Source of the DNA: G963663495 sp963663495
GTDB taxonomy: Bacteria > Bacteroidota > Rhodothermia > Rhodothermales > Bin80
Reading direction: 5' to 3'
Assembly (NCBI GenBank): GCA_963663495.1
Contig: OY760427.1
Span: 4,154,001 to 4,218,000, forward strand
Length of the DNA: 64,000 nucleotides
Shown: piece after piece, positions 18,903 to 28,359 of the stretch
Position numbering within the stretch: position 1 is the first letter of the stretch
How the letters are laid out: every line of letters begins with the position of its first letter
Notes under the pieces: model-generated
The model's input: the letters and a program-made list of their open reading frames with translations, nothing else
The model's database searches: none
Told to the model about the DNA's origin: nothing
Made by a program: the position numbers and the translations under genes

Positions 18903-20040
18903 TGTCAAAAGTCAAGTATAAATGGTGACTGCGACGATTAAGGTCACGTGAAGAATGGGAATGCAGCTTCGATGCCTCGCAGCTTGGACTATAACGATGT
19001 TTTTGGCCTCCTTTTGCGCCGACAATGAACCTTGGTGCCCCAATCGATGGGCGCATGTGCATTCAGGCAACCTTCGCGTACACATATACCAGAGGTTCTT
19101 TTTGTGTGCGTGCAGAATTGATTGTTGCGCGGTAATAGACGACAATTATAGACGCGAGTAACCCACGCTATTCTACCTCACAGCACGGACGAGGGCTTGC
19201 GGATTGCGTCTTGGAGCGGGTTAAGTCACCTTCAGAACGAACCCTCCGCCCTTTCTGGGCCAATGGAGATCGTTCCACGGGTATGGGTGCCTATATTCGG
19301 GTTCTCTGGGCGTTCTGCCCACCACACCACCATTCCCGCGTCGTAGAGTGCCCCGGCCTTAATCCAGCCGATCCTTGTGGCCTGAGATATCTCAGTACGC
19401 CGTACCCGCTGCCTCGTTGGCGGCTTCCTGACGTCGCCTGGAGGCCTCCAAGCGATAACTCGGCACGTTGAGCTCCAGTATCACGCAGTGATGTACCAAG
19501 CGGTCTATTGCCGCCGCCGTCGTCATGGGATCCTTGAATATGCGTCCCCATTGGCTGAACGCCAAATTGCTCGTCACCAGCACACTGCCGCGCTCGTAGC
19601 GCCCTGCCAAAAGCTGGAACAAGACTTCCATCTCCTTCCGACTCTGTTGCACGTAGCCAATATCGTCTATTATGAGCGCATCATACCGCAATAAGCGCTT
19701 CATAAGCTTGGGTAGGCGCGCCTCCTGCTTGGCTCGCAACAACTCCTGCACCAGCACGCTGCAACTGTAGAAGATCACACGACGGCCCTGGTGGATCAAC
19801 TCCCGGCCCAAAGCACATACCAGATGCGTCTTGCCGGTTCCGGGTGGACCAAAGAGCAATACATTCTCCCTGCGATCCAGAAAACCCCCCTCCAGAAGCA
19901 CACGCAGGTTATGATCCACCCCCAGAGGCAGCCGACCGCGATCAAACATGTCCAATGTCTTCTCCAAGGGAAGTTTGGACTCCCGCAACCAGCGCAGCGT
20001 TCTTTTGCTGTGTCGCTCCGGACGTTCCTCTTCTACCAAC
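18903..20040 (-). mobile_element. IS21-2, 5'-truncated copy
   Basis: Starts at 18903 with TGTCAAAAGTCAAGTATAAA and is inverted relative to IS21-1. It contains about 490 bp of non-coding right end and most of istB; istA and the istB 5' end are gone. The truncation point is near 20040. Confidence 0.88.
19392..20039 (-). pseudogene. istB: IS21-2 IstB, N-terminally truncated
   Basis: 215 residues nearly identical to the C-terminal part of IstB from IS21-1, with GPPGTGKTHL, ALIIDDIGYVQQ and SNLAFSQWGRIF. The first 45 or so residues are missing; the ATG at 20039 is fortuitous (VEEERPERHSKRT matches VEEECQKRYSKRT). It differs from copy 1 at scattered sites, so the two did not duplicate recently. 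Confidence 0.9.
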
Positions 20041-20199
20041 TAAGGAGAATATCAACCCCTCCACTGTTACGCTAATCCAGTCGTAAATGACACCACAAAA
20101 TGTCCACGATCACACCGAAAATGCCTATCCACGATCGGTGGAATAAGCACCCGGCCCCAATCCTCCTTCGGACTTACTCAGGCACGCGACTTATGCTAA
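20041..20199. other. Short unassigned gap between IS21-2 and IS1595
   Basis: No gene or repeat recognised. It contains CCACGATC-rich sequence with two nearby CACGATCxxxxxGAA-like units, which may be chance. Confidence 0.4.
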
Positions 20200-21190
20200 G
20201 GGAATTATATACCAAACTAACATCAGCGCACCGAGAACGAGCAAGACAATGGCTAACAACGCACCCGGAAAGCACTACCGCAAGGGCATTGGCATCATGG
20301 ACATCATACGCATGTTCGACACGGAGCAGAAGGCGTACGATTGGCTGGCTCGCTACGTGTGGCCGAATGGCCCCGTGTGTCCGTTTTGCGGATCCGACAA
20401 TGTGCAGTCTGGAATCAAGCATCCGCAAATGACGCATCGTTGCCGTGACTGTGCGAAGAAGAAGATGTTTACGCTCAAGACCGGTACGATAATGGCACGC
20501 TCCAAGCTGGACTACCAGACGTGGGCGATTGCGGCGTATCTGATCGTAACGAACTTGAAGGGAATATCGAGCATGAAGATTCAGCGCGAGCTGAGTATCA
20601 CGCAAAAGAGTGCTTGGCACCTGTTGCATCGTTTGCGCAAGGCGTACAAAACCGGCAACTCCAGTTTTCAGGGGCCGGTCGAAGTAGACAAAGCCTATTT
20701 CGGAGGCAAGGAAGCCAATAAGCACGCGAACAAAAAGCTGAACGCTGGACACGGTAGCGTAGGCAAAACCGCTGTTGTAGGCATGAAGGATCGGGAGACC
20801 GGCCAGATCAAAACCCAGGTCATTGCCGATACGACGGCCAAGACGCTACAGGGCTTCGTACACGAGAATGTAGAGGAAAGACCGACCATCTACACGGACG
20901 ATCACAAATCCTACACGGGCTTACCGAAGAACGATACCGTGCAGCATAGCGTCGGCGAATACGTTAAGGGACAGGCCCACATTAACGGTGCCGCAAACTT
21001 CTGGGCAACGTTGAAGCGCGGCTATCATGGCACGTATCACCAAATGAGCAAACAGCACCTACACCGCTACGTATCTGAATTTGCAGGACGCCACGACGCA
21101 CGCGAACTCGATACGGAAGATAAAATTGGCAAGCTGATGGCGAACGGCAAAGGGAAGCAGTTGCGGTACCGAGACTTGGTGGGTTGACTC
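20200..21190 (+). mobile_element. IS1595-family element, right end not found
   Basis: A GGGAATTATATACC sequence at 20200 is a plausible left terminus, because the same GGGAnTTATAT start marks the MITEs in this window. No matching right terminus follows the gene, so the element may be truncated at about 21190. Confidence 0.6.
20249..21187 (+). CDS. IS1595 family transposase (ISXO2-like), catalytic Glu replaced
   Basis: 312 residues. An N-terminal zinc ribbon (CPFCGSDN, HRCRDCAKK; residues 45-70) is followed by an HTH-like part (ELSITQKSAWHLLHRLRK) and a DDE-like core. The acidic motifs are PVEVDKAYFGGKE and TIYTDDHKSYTGL. The third motif is HINGAANFWATLKRGYHGTY, where relatives usually have a Glu before the FW (HTNGxExFW). 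Ala-Asn here suggests loss of the catalytic Glu or an unusual variant. The frame is otherwise intact, ending RYRDLVG. Confidence 0.9.
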   Translation: MANNAPGKHYRKGIGIMDIIRMFDTEQKAYDWLARYVWPNGPVCPFCGSDNVQSGIKHPQMTHRCRDCAKKKMFTLKTGTIMARSKLDYQTWAIAAYLIVTNLKGISSMKIQRELSITQKSAWHLLHRLRKAYKTGNSSFQGPVEVDKAYFGGKEANKHANKKLNAGHGSVGKTAVVGMKDRETGQIKTQVIADTTAKTLQGFVHENVEERPTIYTDDHKSYTGLPKNDTVQHSVGEYVKGQAHINGAANFWATLKRGYHGTYHQMSKQHLHRYVSEFAGRHDARELDTEDKIGKLMANGKGKQLRYRDLVG

Positions 21191-21213
21191 TTGCAGGGCA
21201 GGTTGCACCGCCG

Positions 21214-21894
21214 TCAATGTGGGTCCATCGACACCAACTCTAGCAGCCTATCTCTTAGTTCGATTCCTAAAACCCGACGAACCTGCTCTTCTGTAACACC
21301 ATTCTCGTATGCACTTCTGCGAATATCTCTTTGCTCTTGATCTGAGTAATGTGTTTCATTCTCGGCGTACTTAAAGCTAAAATCCTGTATCTCGTATGCC
21401 TCAAGTCCCTTAACTTGCCCTTGAACTGCACTGGCAACTTTTACCGCCCATTCCAAGGCATTTATTTCTTTCGATATGGAACTGCCCAGATCGGAGAGAC
21501 GAACAGGGCTTTGTCCTACGGAGACTTTAGGACCAATGCGTACAAAAATCTTTCCTATGTCATTGCGGATTTCCTTCAAGTCATCACGTACTTCTTTCAT
21601 GAACTCCTTGAAGGATTTTCGGTCTGTATCAACAGCGCCCTTCCACTCTCCAAAGCCTTTCAAGGCAGCACGATCTGCATCGACTGCTCCCTTCCATTCC
21701 CCAAAATCAACATGATCAGTTTGCTTGCTTCTCCAGTACACTAACGCGGCTATAATCACTGCGGCTAATCCAACAATAACGGATGCGATCGCAACATAGA
21801 TCGTGGGCTCAGTCCACACATTTGTGGTTTCTTGAATCATGGCATCGGGGGGCTGCGGGGTGGACATGCCGTGCACTTTGTACGGAATATGCAC
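21214..21894 (-). CDS. Single-pass membrane protein with coiled coil, unknown function
   Basis: 226 residues, or about 217 from the second Met. One transmembrane segment at residues 31-53 (IYVAIASVIVGLAAVIIAAL) follows a short N-terminus. After it comes a repeated motif, FGEWKGAVDADR and FGEWKGAVDTDRKSFKEF, leading into a charged helix (MKEVRDDLKEIRNDIGKIF). A SVGQSPVRLSDLG block resembles a family of small hypothetical proteins often found in accessory DNA. No catalytic motif is visible. It lies between the IS1595 element and a MITE, convergent with the transposase. Confidence 0.75.
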   Translation of the reverse strand: MHIPYKVHGMSTPQPPDAMIQETTNVWTEPTIYVAIASVIVGLAAVIIAALVYWRSKQTDHVDFGEWKGAVDADRAALKGFGEWKGAVDTDRKSFKEFMKEVRDDLKEIRNDIGKIFVRIGPKVSVGQSPVRLSDLGSSISKEINALEWAVKVASAVQGQVKGLEAYEIQDFSFKYAENETHYSDQEQRDIRRSAYENGVTEEQVRRVLGIELRDRLLELVSMDPH

Positions 21895-21967
21895 TAAGTA
21901 GTTCTTTATTGCAAAGCATACTCGCGCGATGCATCACATGCCAAGCTGTATCCAAATACAAAAATAA

Positions 21968-22138
21968 GGGAATTATATTGCTGAGTACCCACGCGTTTTG
22001 GCACCCGTTATTTTGCGTTGTGGTGGTGTAGTCAGGATGGCTTGCTCCAGTTTTTCATAATCAGTTCCCGCTTTTCGCGAAAAACCTGCAATTATTTTCG
22101 AAAACCTCAGCAAATGGGTACTCAGCCATATAACTCCC
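21968..22138. mobile_element. MITE copy 1 (171 bp) with perfect 8-bp target duplication
   Basis: Terminal inverted repeats are GGGAATTATATTGCTGAGTA and, from the other end, GGGAGTTATATGGCTGAGTA. Flanked by AAAAATAA at 21960-21967 and 22139-22146. The interior contains TTCCCGCTTTTCGCGAAAAA, shared inverted with the copies at 50743 and 53756. No coding capacity. Duplication length and GGG ends fit IS1595-derived elements. Confidence 0.9.
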
Positions 22139-22414
22139 AAAAATAATGCATTTTGTTTCAAAATCGTACTATATCGAGCCTCGTGCAAAACCTCTGAATT
22201 GAAGAAATTGGCTGCATAATTTGACTCCGCTGGCATAGGATCACTTGTGGTATTTCTGGAGGGTTGCCGGTGCGGATTACAGCGTCTTTTTCGGGGGTTT
22301 TTCAGTTTCTACATGCTGCGGCAATATGTGCGCTCACGGCGAACAAGAAAGGGACTGGAACCTCCTCATTGGTTATCTTCAAGATCTGATAAAAAACGAA
22401 GAAAAGAGGAGGTA
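22139..22414. other. Unassigned 276 bp
   Basis: Right target copy of MITE 1 followed by unassigned sequence. No convincing gene; short open frames here have no recognisable product. Confidence 0.4.
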
Positions 22415-22580
22415 TCCATGTCCCTGTTCTCCAAGGTAAGCGGTTATTGGATTAGTTGCCAGCAGGAGCTTTTCCGTGGATGGAGGAAACGCTTGGTTCA
22501 TTGGAGGGGCGTCACAAGAAGCTTCTATCGATTCTGGAGATGGTGCCTATTGAGCAATTCTTAGTGCGCCAGGCTAACTC
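22415..22580 (+). pseudogene. Remnant of a DUF772-type transposase N-terminus
   Basis: MSLFSKVSGYWISCQQELF, then a frame change, then PWMEETLGSLEGRHKKLLSI and LEMVPIEQFLVRQ. This is the start of a transposase family with a DUF772-like N-terminal region. A second decayed copy of the same stretch (RLALLEGRHKNLHSVLEMV) lies at 60478. It is cut by a group II intron 3' end at about 22581. Confidence 0.65.
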
Positions 22581-22581
22581 T

Positions 22582-22790
22582 GTCGGGTAGCCCGGGGGAA
22601 TTTCACCCCTAGGCCCCCACAGAACCGTACGTGAGACTCTCGCCTCATACGGCTCTTCCTAAGCAACCGTCGTAAAACGGTCTTATCCTAACTTCGCCAT
22701 CCGGTCAGGGGAAAACGCTGAGTTCCGTCTCCAATTCTCTCGTTTTTCCCTCCTAATAGGGCTATTTCGGCTAAATTCGGCGTTTTTCGA
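22582..22790 (-). ncRNA. Group II intron 3' end (domains V and VI), truncated
   Basis: Minus-strand GAGCCGTATGAGGCGAGAGT...ACGGTTC at 22655-22622 is a 34-nt domain V hairpin with the AGC catalytic triad and a GAGA loop. A domain VI-like hairpin (GGGGTGAAATTCCCCC) and an end at CCCGAC (about 22582) follow. The 5' side is cut at 22790 by IS66-B3. No reverse transcriptase is attached. It lies antisense within a transposase remnant. Confidence 0.75.
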
Positions 22791-22977
22791 GTATCCGTCC
22801 GGTGAAGTACATTATAACCGAGGGTATTTACTATCTCAATTACAGTAAGTTAGAGCGCGGTTCGAAGGTTTATAGGCTAGCGTCGGTTGGGTGTGCAGGA
22901 GTCAAGTACCTGACAGCGTATTCGCAGACCCGTACACGGATCTATCGGATGACCCGGGCGCGCCTGTTTAGGGGCTC

Positions 22978-23518
22978 CTATGCCGCTTTCTTGACGGTAG
23001 CATGCTGCAAGTCCCGACTAGCTTTCCAATGATGGGGCAAGAGTTCAGCCATGCGGTCGGCAGGATGTGTCGGAAGACGGCGTAGTACGTCGGTAAGCCA
23101 TTCAATCGGGTTTGTCGATTGCAACTTGCATGTGGCAAAAAGAGAGTACAGTACTGCGGACCGCTGCGCTGCCCCATGCGATCCCGCAAACAGATGGTTT
23201 TTTCGACCAAGCGCAATCGCTCGCATCTGGTTCTCGACCAGATTGTTATCAATCTCAACCTTACCGTCTTCCAGGTAACAAGCCAGCTTCTCCCACCTGT
23301 TGAGCATGTACCCCACGGCTTCATCCCATCCCGCACTCGGCCGGTGCTCACGACTCTCCTCAAGCCATGGCTTCAACTTCTCCAGTACCGGCCGTGCCTC
23401 CTCCTGTCGTACCTCTACACGCCGAGCCGGACCAGCTCCCTCCTTACGCAACCCACGCTCTATCGCATACAACTGCCGGATTTCCTCCATTACATGGCGC
23501 ACCTTCTTGGGCTCCTTT
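22978..23518 (-). pseudogene. tnpC: IS66-B3 tnpC, 3' part
   Basis: From the insertion point at EPKKVRHVMEEIRQLYAIER to the stop, matching IS66-B1 almost residue for residue, including the Glu motif DNNLVENQMRAIALGRKNH. The reading frame runs on upstream to 23658 through IS256-type sequence, which is not part of the gene. The 5' part is at 30762-31883. Confidence 0.92.
23511..23518. repeat. Target duplication GCTCCTTT (left copy)
   Basis: GCTCCTTT recurs exactly at 30762-30769. It lies in the IS66-B tnpC sequence and brackets the IS256-type element; 8 bp is typical for IS256. Confidence 0.92.
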
Positions 23519-25034
23519 GGCGGCGTGCCATTCCTTGTTGGCTGAAAATCCGGTCGGTGCCGGCTGGAGCGGCTATAATGTACAGATTCTGCGCTCATCC
23601 TGAAACCCCTGATTGTAGTTCTGATCAAAGAATTATGAACTTTCGCAGCGGTTATCAAGCCCGCAAGTATCTGCCGCGTGATTTACGGTGTCGTTGCCGT
23701 GTTGCAGGCAGATTCAGGCGCGTTTCTCCTTACTGAACAGCCTATATGAGCCCTTTTTGCACGCGCTGACACCGCGGTAGCGGATTCAAGCGTACCATCT
23801 GCAGGTATGCTAACCTTCCACGCGGGTGTAACGACCTAAACGCGCCAATCCTATCATCCAATACCGCACGCATCGTACCACGATCGAACTCCTGTTCCGG
23901 CAGTAGGCAGTCTTATTGGCAGGACTGATCACGGTACGCGTGATTTACGGCCTCGTTGGCGCGTTTTCGGCGGTTTTGGGTGCTATTCAGTCCGGTGAAC
24001 GTCTGAGAACAGCCCTTTTGGGCGCTCCGATACGGCTTTGGCTGGGGCATGCGTGTCCTCCGCTCATGGCGAGTGACGCGGTACATCGTCTACAGAGGCC
24101 TTACACCGCGCCTCTATAGCGCTATTACCCCCTAATTGGCGGCCGAACCTGTCACATAGCACGATCCAGCACCCATTATCGCACGCACCGTGGCATTGCA
24201 CGACCGTATCCATCTTTCAGCATATACTATCGCTGCGGTGCTGTACGCGTTTCTACAGTAGAGCTGCTTACAGCTTCGGTGGTTTGTCCAGGATAATATT
24301 GTCCTGCTTAACGACTCCACCTCACTAATTGACCTGCACGCATGATTTACGGCCTCGTTGGCGTGTTGCAGGCAGATTCAGGCACGTTTTTCCTTACTGA
24401 ACAGCCTATATGAGCCCTTTTGCACGCATGCACACCGTGGTAGCGGCTTCAAACGTGCCATCTGCAGGCATAGTGGACAGCCACACGTGTATGTAGCAAC
24501 GTAAACCCGTCAATCCTACCAACCACGCTACGATGCACCCTCCAATTCCGCACGCATCGTACCACGACCGAACTCATGTTCCGGAAAGCACTTATGGATC
24601 GTACGCGCTGCAATAATGCTGATGATAATTACGACACCTTCCTGGTACAGGGTAGTCTTTTCACATTCGCCTTGGCTCCCTTGATGACTACCCCTCCACG
24701 CACAGCCGTAGGCTCCTTATTGGCCGGATAGATCACCGTACGCGTGATCTACCGCCTCGTTGGCGTGTTTTCGGCACATTTGAACCCCATTTAGCCCGCT
24801 TACCGTCTGATGAGAGCCCTTCTGGGCCCTCCGATACGGCTTTGGCGGGGACATGCGTGCCCTCCAGATACATCTCCGCCTGCTCCGCTTATCGCGAAGT
24901 GACACGTTACATCGTCTACGGAGGCCTTACACTACGCCTCTATAGCGCTGTTACCCCCCTAAGTGGCAGCCGAACCCGTCACACAGCACGATCCTGCCCC
25001 CATTATCGCACGCATCGTGGTACGGTACACGCCT
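23519..25034. repeat. Long non-coding arm of the IS256-type element with internal repeats
   Basis: No gene seen in 1.5 kb. The motif GTGATTTACGGCCTCGTTGG (with variants) occurs about four times, near 23677, 23941, 24342 and 24748. Longer blocks recur: 23675-23807 with 24340-24470, and 24089-24205 with 24915-25035 (CTACRGAGGCCTTACAC, CCTCTATAGCGCT). It looks like an old internal duplication. Confidence 0.75.
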
Positions 25035-26273
25035 CTACAGTAGAACTGCTTGTAGTTCCGGCAGGTGGTCTGCACACGGTAGGATTTTCATGCTCCATGT
25101 CTCCGACTCCCTATTGGCCATGGCTGCCCATCGTTGACGTTGACTCGAATTCATCCAACGCGCGACATTCCGGCATCGTTGAGCAATCAAACTGTTCAGG
25201 TTCTCCATGATGTTATTGGTCTGCAAACTGCGTCCCAGTTCCTCCGCCACCCCCAGCCTATGGAGCGTCAAAGTCTCTTCCAACCCCTCAGACAAGCTGT
25301 TCGCTGCCTTGGGATGGGACTCCTTCAACCCCTTTTTTATGCTCAGAAGCGCATCCTTTGCCTTGTCGTAATTCGGCTCGTCGTACGCCTGCTGCAACTC
25401 CCCCCGAACCCGCACCTTTTCGTCCTCTTTCTCAATGTAACTCACCACATTCTCTCGCTTATGCCAAGTACACCGCTGTACCTGTGCCTTATCACCAAAT
25501 ACCGCTTTCACCGCCTTCCGGAGCCCTTTGGAACCATCTAAGATGACCAAAAGCCCCTTATCATACCGCAGACCGCGATCAATCAAATCCTGCAGCAGCC
25601 CTTGTACCGCCTCGGCGTTCTCTGTCGCCGTCTCCACCATCCCTACTACTATCTTCTCGCCCGTCTCCGTAATCCCTACACAAATCAATACCTGCACCCC
25701 CTGAAAGTACTTGCCGTCCAGCAGCAACGCTACAAACGTGTTCTCCGCCAGATTACGCTCCTCCTGCTCCTTCAATACCTGTGCACTGTAACTCTTGTAC
25801 TTGCGACTGATTGAGGAAGCGCTCAATCCAAAACTGCCAACAAACTCCGTTGCCACCTTCTTGTAGTTCCGCTGGCTAATACCATACACAATTTTCCGGG
25901 CGATACGCTTCACCATATTCGGATTCGGCTTGTGCAACAATTTGTAGGTCTCCAGAGGACGCGCTTTACCCTTCACCCGGTCCTGTACACGCGGCACACT
26001 CACCTTTACCCGCTCATCTCCAATCATGATAGAGCCCGGTCTGCTCCCCCACCGCTCGTACCGCCCCTTGTGCTGCTTATTGTTGTCGCGCTTTCTGCGC
26101 ACACCGCAGAGAGACTTTACCTCGGCTTCCATGACCGCAAGAAAAAACGCCAGTTGCATCGTGCCAAGATGCTCTACTAACAGCTTCAGGGAATCGATCC
26201 CCGTGTCTAGTATCTTCTGGAGACCCTCCGGTAGTGTGCCGGGGTTTTCTATCTGCATGACATCTTTGGACAT
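25035..26273 (-). CDS. IS256 family (mutator-type) transposase, copy 1
   Basis: 412 residues, normal for the family. The N-terminal DNA-binding part (residues 1-150, with RRKRDNNKQHKGRYERWGSR) leads to the DDE core. First Asp in VALLLDGKYFQG, second in LLVILDGSKGLRKAV, conserved RCTWHKRENVVSYI, and Glu in NNIMENLNSLIAQRC. It catalyses cut-or-copy transposition of the element. It starts 3 nt after the stop of the upstream paralog, so the two are almost certainly translated together. Differs from copy 2 at only a few residues (for example K/E at VKRIARK, TETG/TDKG). Confidence 0.95.
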   Translation of the reverse strand: MSKDVMQIENPGTLPEGLQKILDTGIDSLKLLVEHLGTMQLAFFLAVMEAEVKSLCGVRRKRDNNKQHKGRYERWGSRPGSIMIGDERVKVSVPRVQDRVKGKARPLETYKLLHKPNPNMVKRIARKIVYGISQRNYKKVATEFVGSFGLSASSISRKYKSYSAQVLKEQEERNLAENTFVALLLDGKYFQGVQVLICVGITETGEKIVVGMVETATENAEAVQGLLQDLIDRGLRYDKGLLVILDGSKGLRKAVKAVFGDKAQVQRCTWHKRENVVSYIEKEDEKVRVRGELQQAYDEPNYDKAKDALLSIKKGLKESHPKAANSLSEGLEETLTLHRLGVAEELGRSLQTNNIMENLNSLIAQRCRNVARWMNSSQRQRWAAMANRESETWSMKILPCADHLPELQAVLL

Positions 26274-26276
26274 AGG

Positions 26277-27338
26277 TCAGTTATCGTTTGTCTCATTGAT
26301 GGAAGGAAACAATGCTGATCGCATCGCTGGAAGATACGCAGCGCGGGGCAATCTTCGCATGTGTGATTCTATCTCCAGAAGCAACAACGCCAGACAAGCA
26401 CGGCGTTTGTCTGGCGGCATCCACAAGCGAACATCGCGTAGTCGCCGCACCAGCTTCTTGGAGACATGGGCCACACAACGAGTACTTCGAAGGCTCGGAC
26501 TCAACTGTTCATACAGTCCTGTCCGGTGCAGTGTCAGCGTCCTATCCAGACCCCGCAAGAGCCACCGGGCCGCAGACCGGTTACACACCAAAAGGTCCGT
26601 ATGGATCTGCATCAACGCTGCATGCGCCACCTTCGGATCCGGCACGGCGAAAGCACGCGTGATCGCCCCCCGAATGCGCCGCCCGTCCTGCTCGGACAGA
26701 TAACTCACTACACGCGTGCGCTTGTGCATCTGGCAGTGTTGCTGCTGCATACCGGTACCCAAGCACTCTTGCAGTACGCCGGTCAGCGAGGTCACATCAG
26801 GAGTGATGCAGAAAAGCCCCCGATCTGTGCACAAACCGCGCTCCAACAAGCCTTGTAACAAGTGTTGCACGCGCTCCGCATCGTGCAACGGAGCCTCCAC
26901 AAAGCCCAGAATGCGCCGATAACCCTCAATGGTAGCGGCCATGCACACGACTATGGGTCGCCCCCACACTTCCATGGCATCAAGCCAAAGGATTACGTGC
27001 TCTTCTTCACACAACGGGCGCGTATCAAACACCTGCCGCGCCTGCTCGCACGCCGCAGCATCATCATCGTACCCCAATGCCAAGCCTCCCGGAGACTCCG
27101 GAGACTCTGGAGCACGGACGCTATTTTCCTCCTCGGAAGGTGCTTCTGCCAACTGCTCCCCAGTGCCGTCTGGAGCCGCATTATCCGACGGAAGCATAAC
27201 ATCCTCTTCCAGACTAGACGTCAACTGCTGCACACACTGGGTGAGGTGCCGCAACAAGTCAAATTGCAGCTGCCGACCGGACGCGCCGGTATGACGCAGC
27301 CCCTGAATGAGCTGCGATAAATCATCTGATAAACTCAT
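26277..27338 (-). CDS. Catalytically inactive IS256-like transposase paralog, copy 1
   Basis: 353 residues, first gene of the element. Residues 1-125 are acidic and lack the N-terminal region of the active enzyme. The rest aligns along the DDE core: ILWLDAMEVWGRP for the first Asp, then RGLCTDRGLFCITPDVTSL where the second Asp position is Pro. QHCQMHKRTRVVSYLSEQDG matches the CTWHKREN block and LTLHRTGLYEQLSPSLRSTR the next. The Glu position is Ala (RCVAHVSK). Two of three catalytic residues are therefore absent. A role as regulator or as a non-catalytic subunit of the transposition complex is an inference. Confidence 0.85.
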   Translation of the reverse strand: MSLSDDLSQLIQGLRHTGASGRQLQFDLLRHLTQCVQQLTSSLEEDVMLPSDNAAPDGTGEQLAEAPSEEENSVRAPESPESPGGLALGYDDDAAACEQARQVFDTRPLCEEEHVILWLDAMEVWGRPIVVCMAATIEGYRRILGFVEAPLHDAERVQHLLQGLLERGLCTDRGLFCITPDVTSLTGVLQECLGTGMQQQHCQMHKRTRVVSYLSEQDGRRIRGAITRAFAVPDPKVAHAALMQIHTDLLVCNRSAARWLLRGLDRTLTLHRTGLYEQLSPSLRSTRCVAHVSKKLVRRLRDVRLWMPPDKRRACLALLLLEIESHMRRLPRAAYLPAMRSALFPSINETNDN

Positions 27339-27436
27339 AAGTGATCATGGATCCGTATGGTGAAAAGGCTTAGGAAACCCAAGCCAACACCGAACCACAA
27401 ATCACTTTTTCAGCCAACAAGGAATGGCACGCCGCC

Positions 27437-28359
27437 CCTCTATAGCGCTATTACCCCCTAATTGGCGGCCGAACCTGTCACATAGCACGATCCAGCACCC
27501 ATTATCGCACGCACCGTGGCATTGCACGACCGTATCCATCTTTCAGCATATACTATCGCTGCGGTGCTGTACGCGTTTCTACAGTAGAGCTGCTTACAGC
27601 TTCGGTGGTTTGTCCAGGATAATATTGTCCTGCTTAACGACTCCACCTCACTAATTGACCTGCACGCATGATTTACGGCCTCGTTGGCGTGTTGCAGGCA
27701 GATTCAGGCACGTTTTTCCTTACTGAACAGCCTATATGAGCCCTTTTGCACGCATGCACACCGTGGTAGCGGCTTCAAACGTGCCATCTGCAGGCATAGT
27801 GGACAGCCACACGTGTATGTAGCAACGTAAACCCGTCAATCCTACCAACCACGCTACGATGCACCCTCCAATTCCGCACGCATCGTACCACGACCGAACT
27901 CATGTTCCGGAAAGCACTTATGGATCGTACGCGCTGCAATAATGCTGATGATAATTACGACACCTTCCTGGTACAGGGTAGTCTTTTCACATTCGCCTTG
28001 GCTCCCTTGATGACTACCCCTCCACGCACAGCCGTAGGCTCCTTATTGGCCGGATAGATCACCGTACGCGTGATCTACCGCCTCGTTGGCGTGTTTTCGG
28101 CACATTTGAACCCCATTTAGCCCGCTTACCGTCTGATGAGAGCCCTTCTGGGCCCTCCGATACGGCTTTGGCGGGGACATGCGTGCCCTCCAGATACATC
28201 TCCGCCTGCTCCGCTTATCGCGAAGTGACACGTTACATCGTCTACGGAGGCCTTACACTACGCCTCTATAGCGCTGTTACCCCCTAAGTGGCAGCCGAAC
28301 CCGTCACACAGCACGATCCTGCCCCCATTATCGCACGCATCGTGGTACGGTACACGCCT
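27437..28359. repeat. Non-coding arm of IS256-type copy 2
   Basis: Direct repeat of 24111-25034, one C shorter in a C run (about 24955 versus 28280). No gene seen. Confidence 0.85.

Larger units (their letters stand above)
23519..27436 (-). mobile_element. IS256-type two-transposase element, copy 1 (complete, 3918 bp)
   Basis: Begins GGCGGCGTGCCATTCCTTGT at 23519 and ends with its inverse GGCACGCCGCC at 27436; at least 28 bp of each end match. It contains 1.5 kb of non-coding DNA, an IS256 transposase (25035-26273) and an upstream inactive-type paralog (26277-27338). Copy 2 follows without a gap. Confidence 0.9.

Noticed and set aside
20200..22138. One IS1595 element from 20200 to 22138 with the membrane protein as passenger
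   Set aside because: The 21968-22138 segment has its own matched ends and perfect AAAAATAA duplication, so it is a separate MITE.
23519..25034. CRISPR-like array in the repeated non-coding arm
   Set aside because: The repeats are few, unequal in spacing and imperfect, and no cas gene is present.
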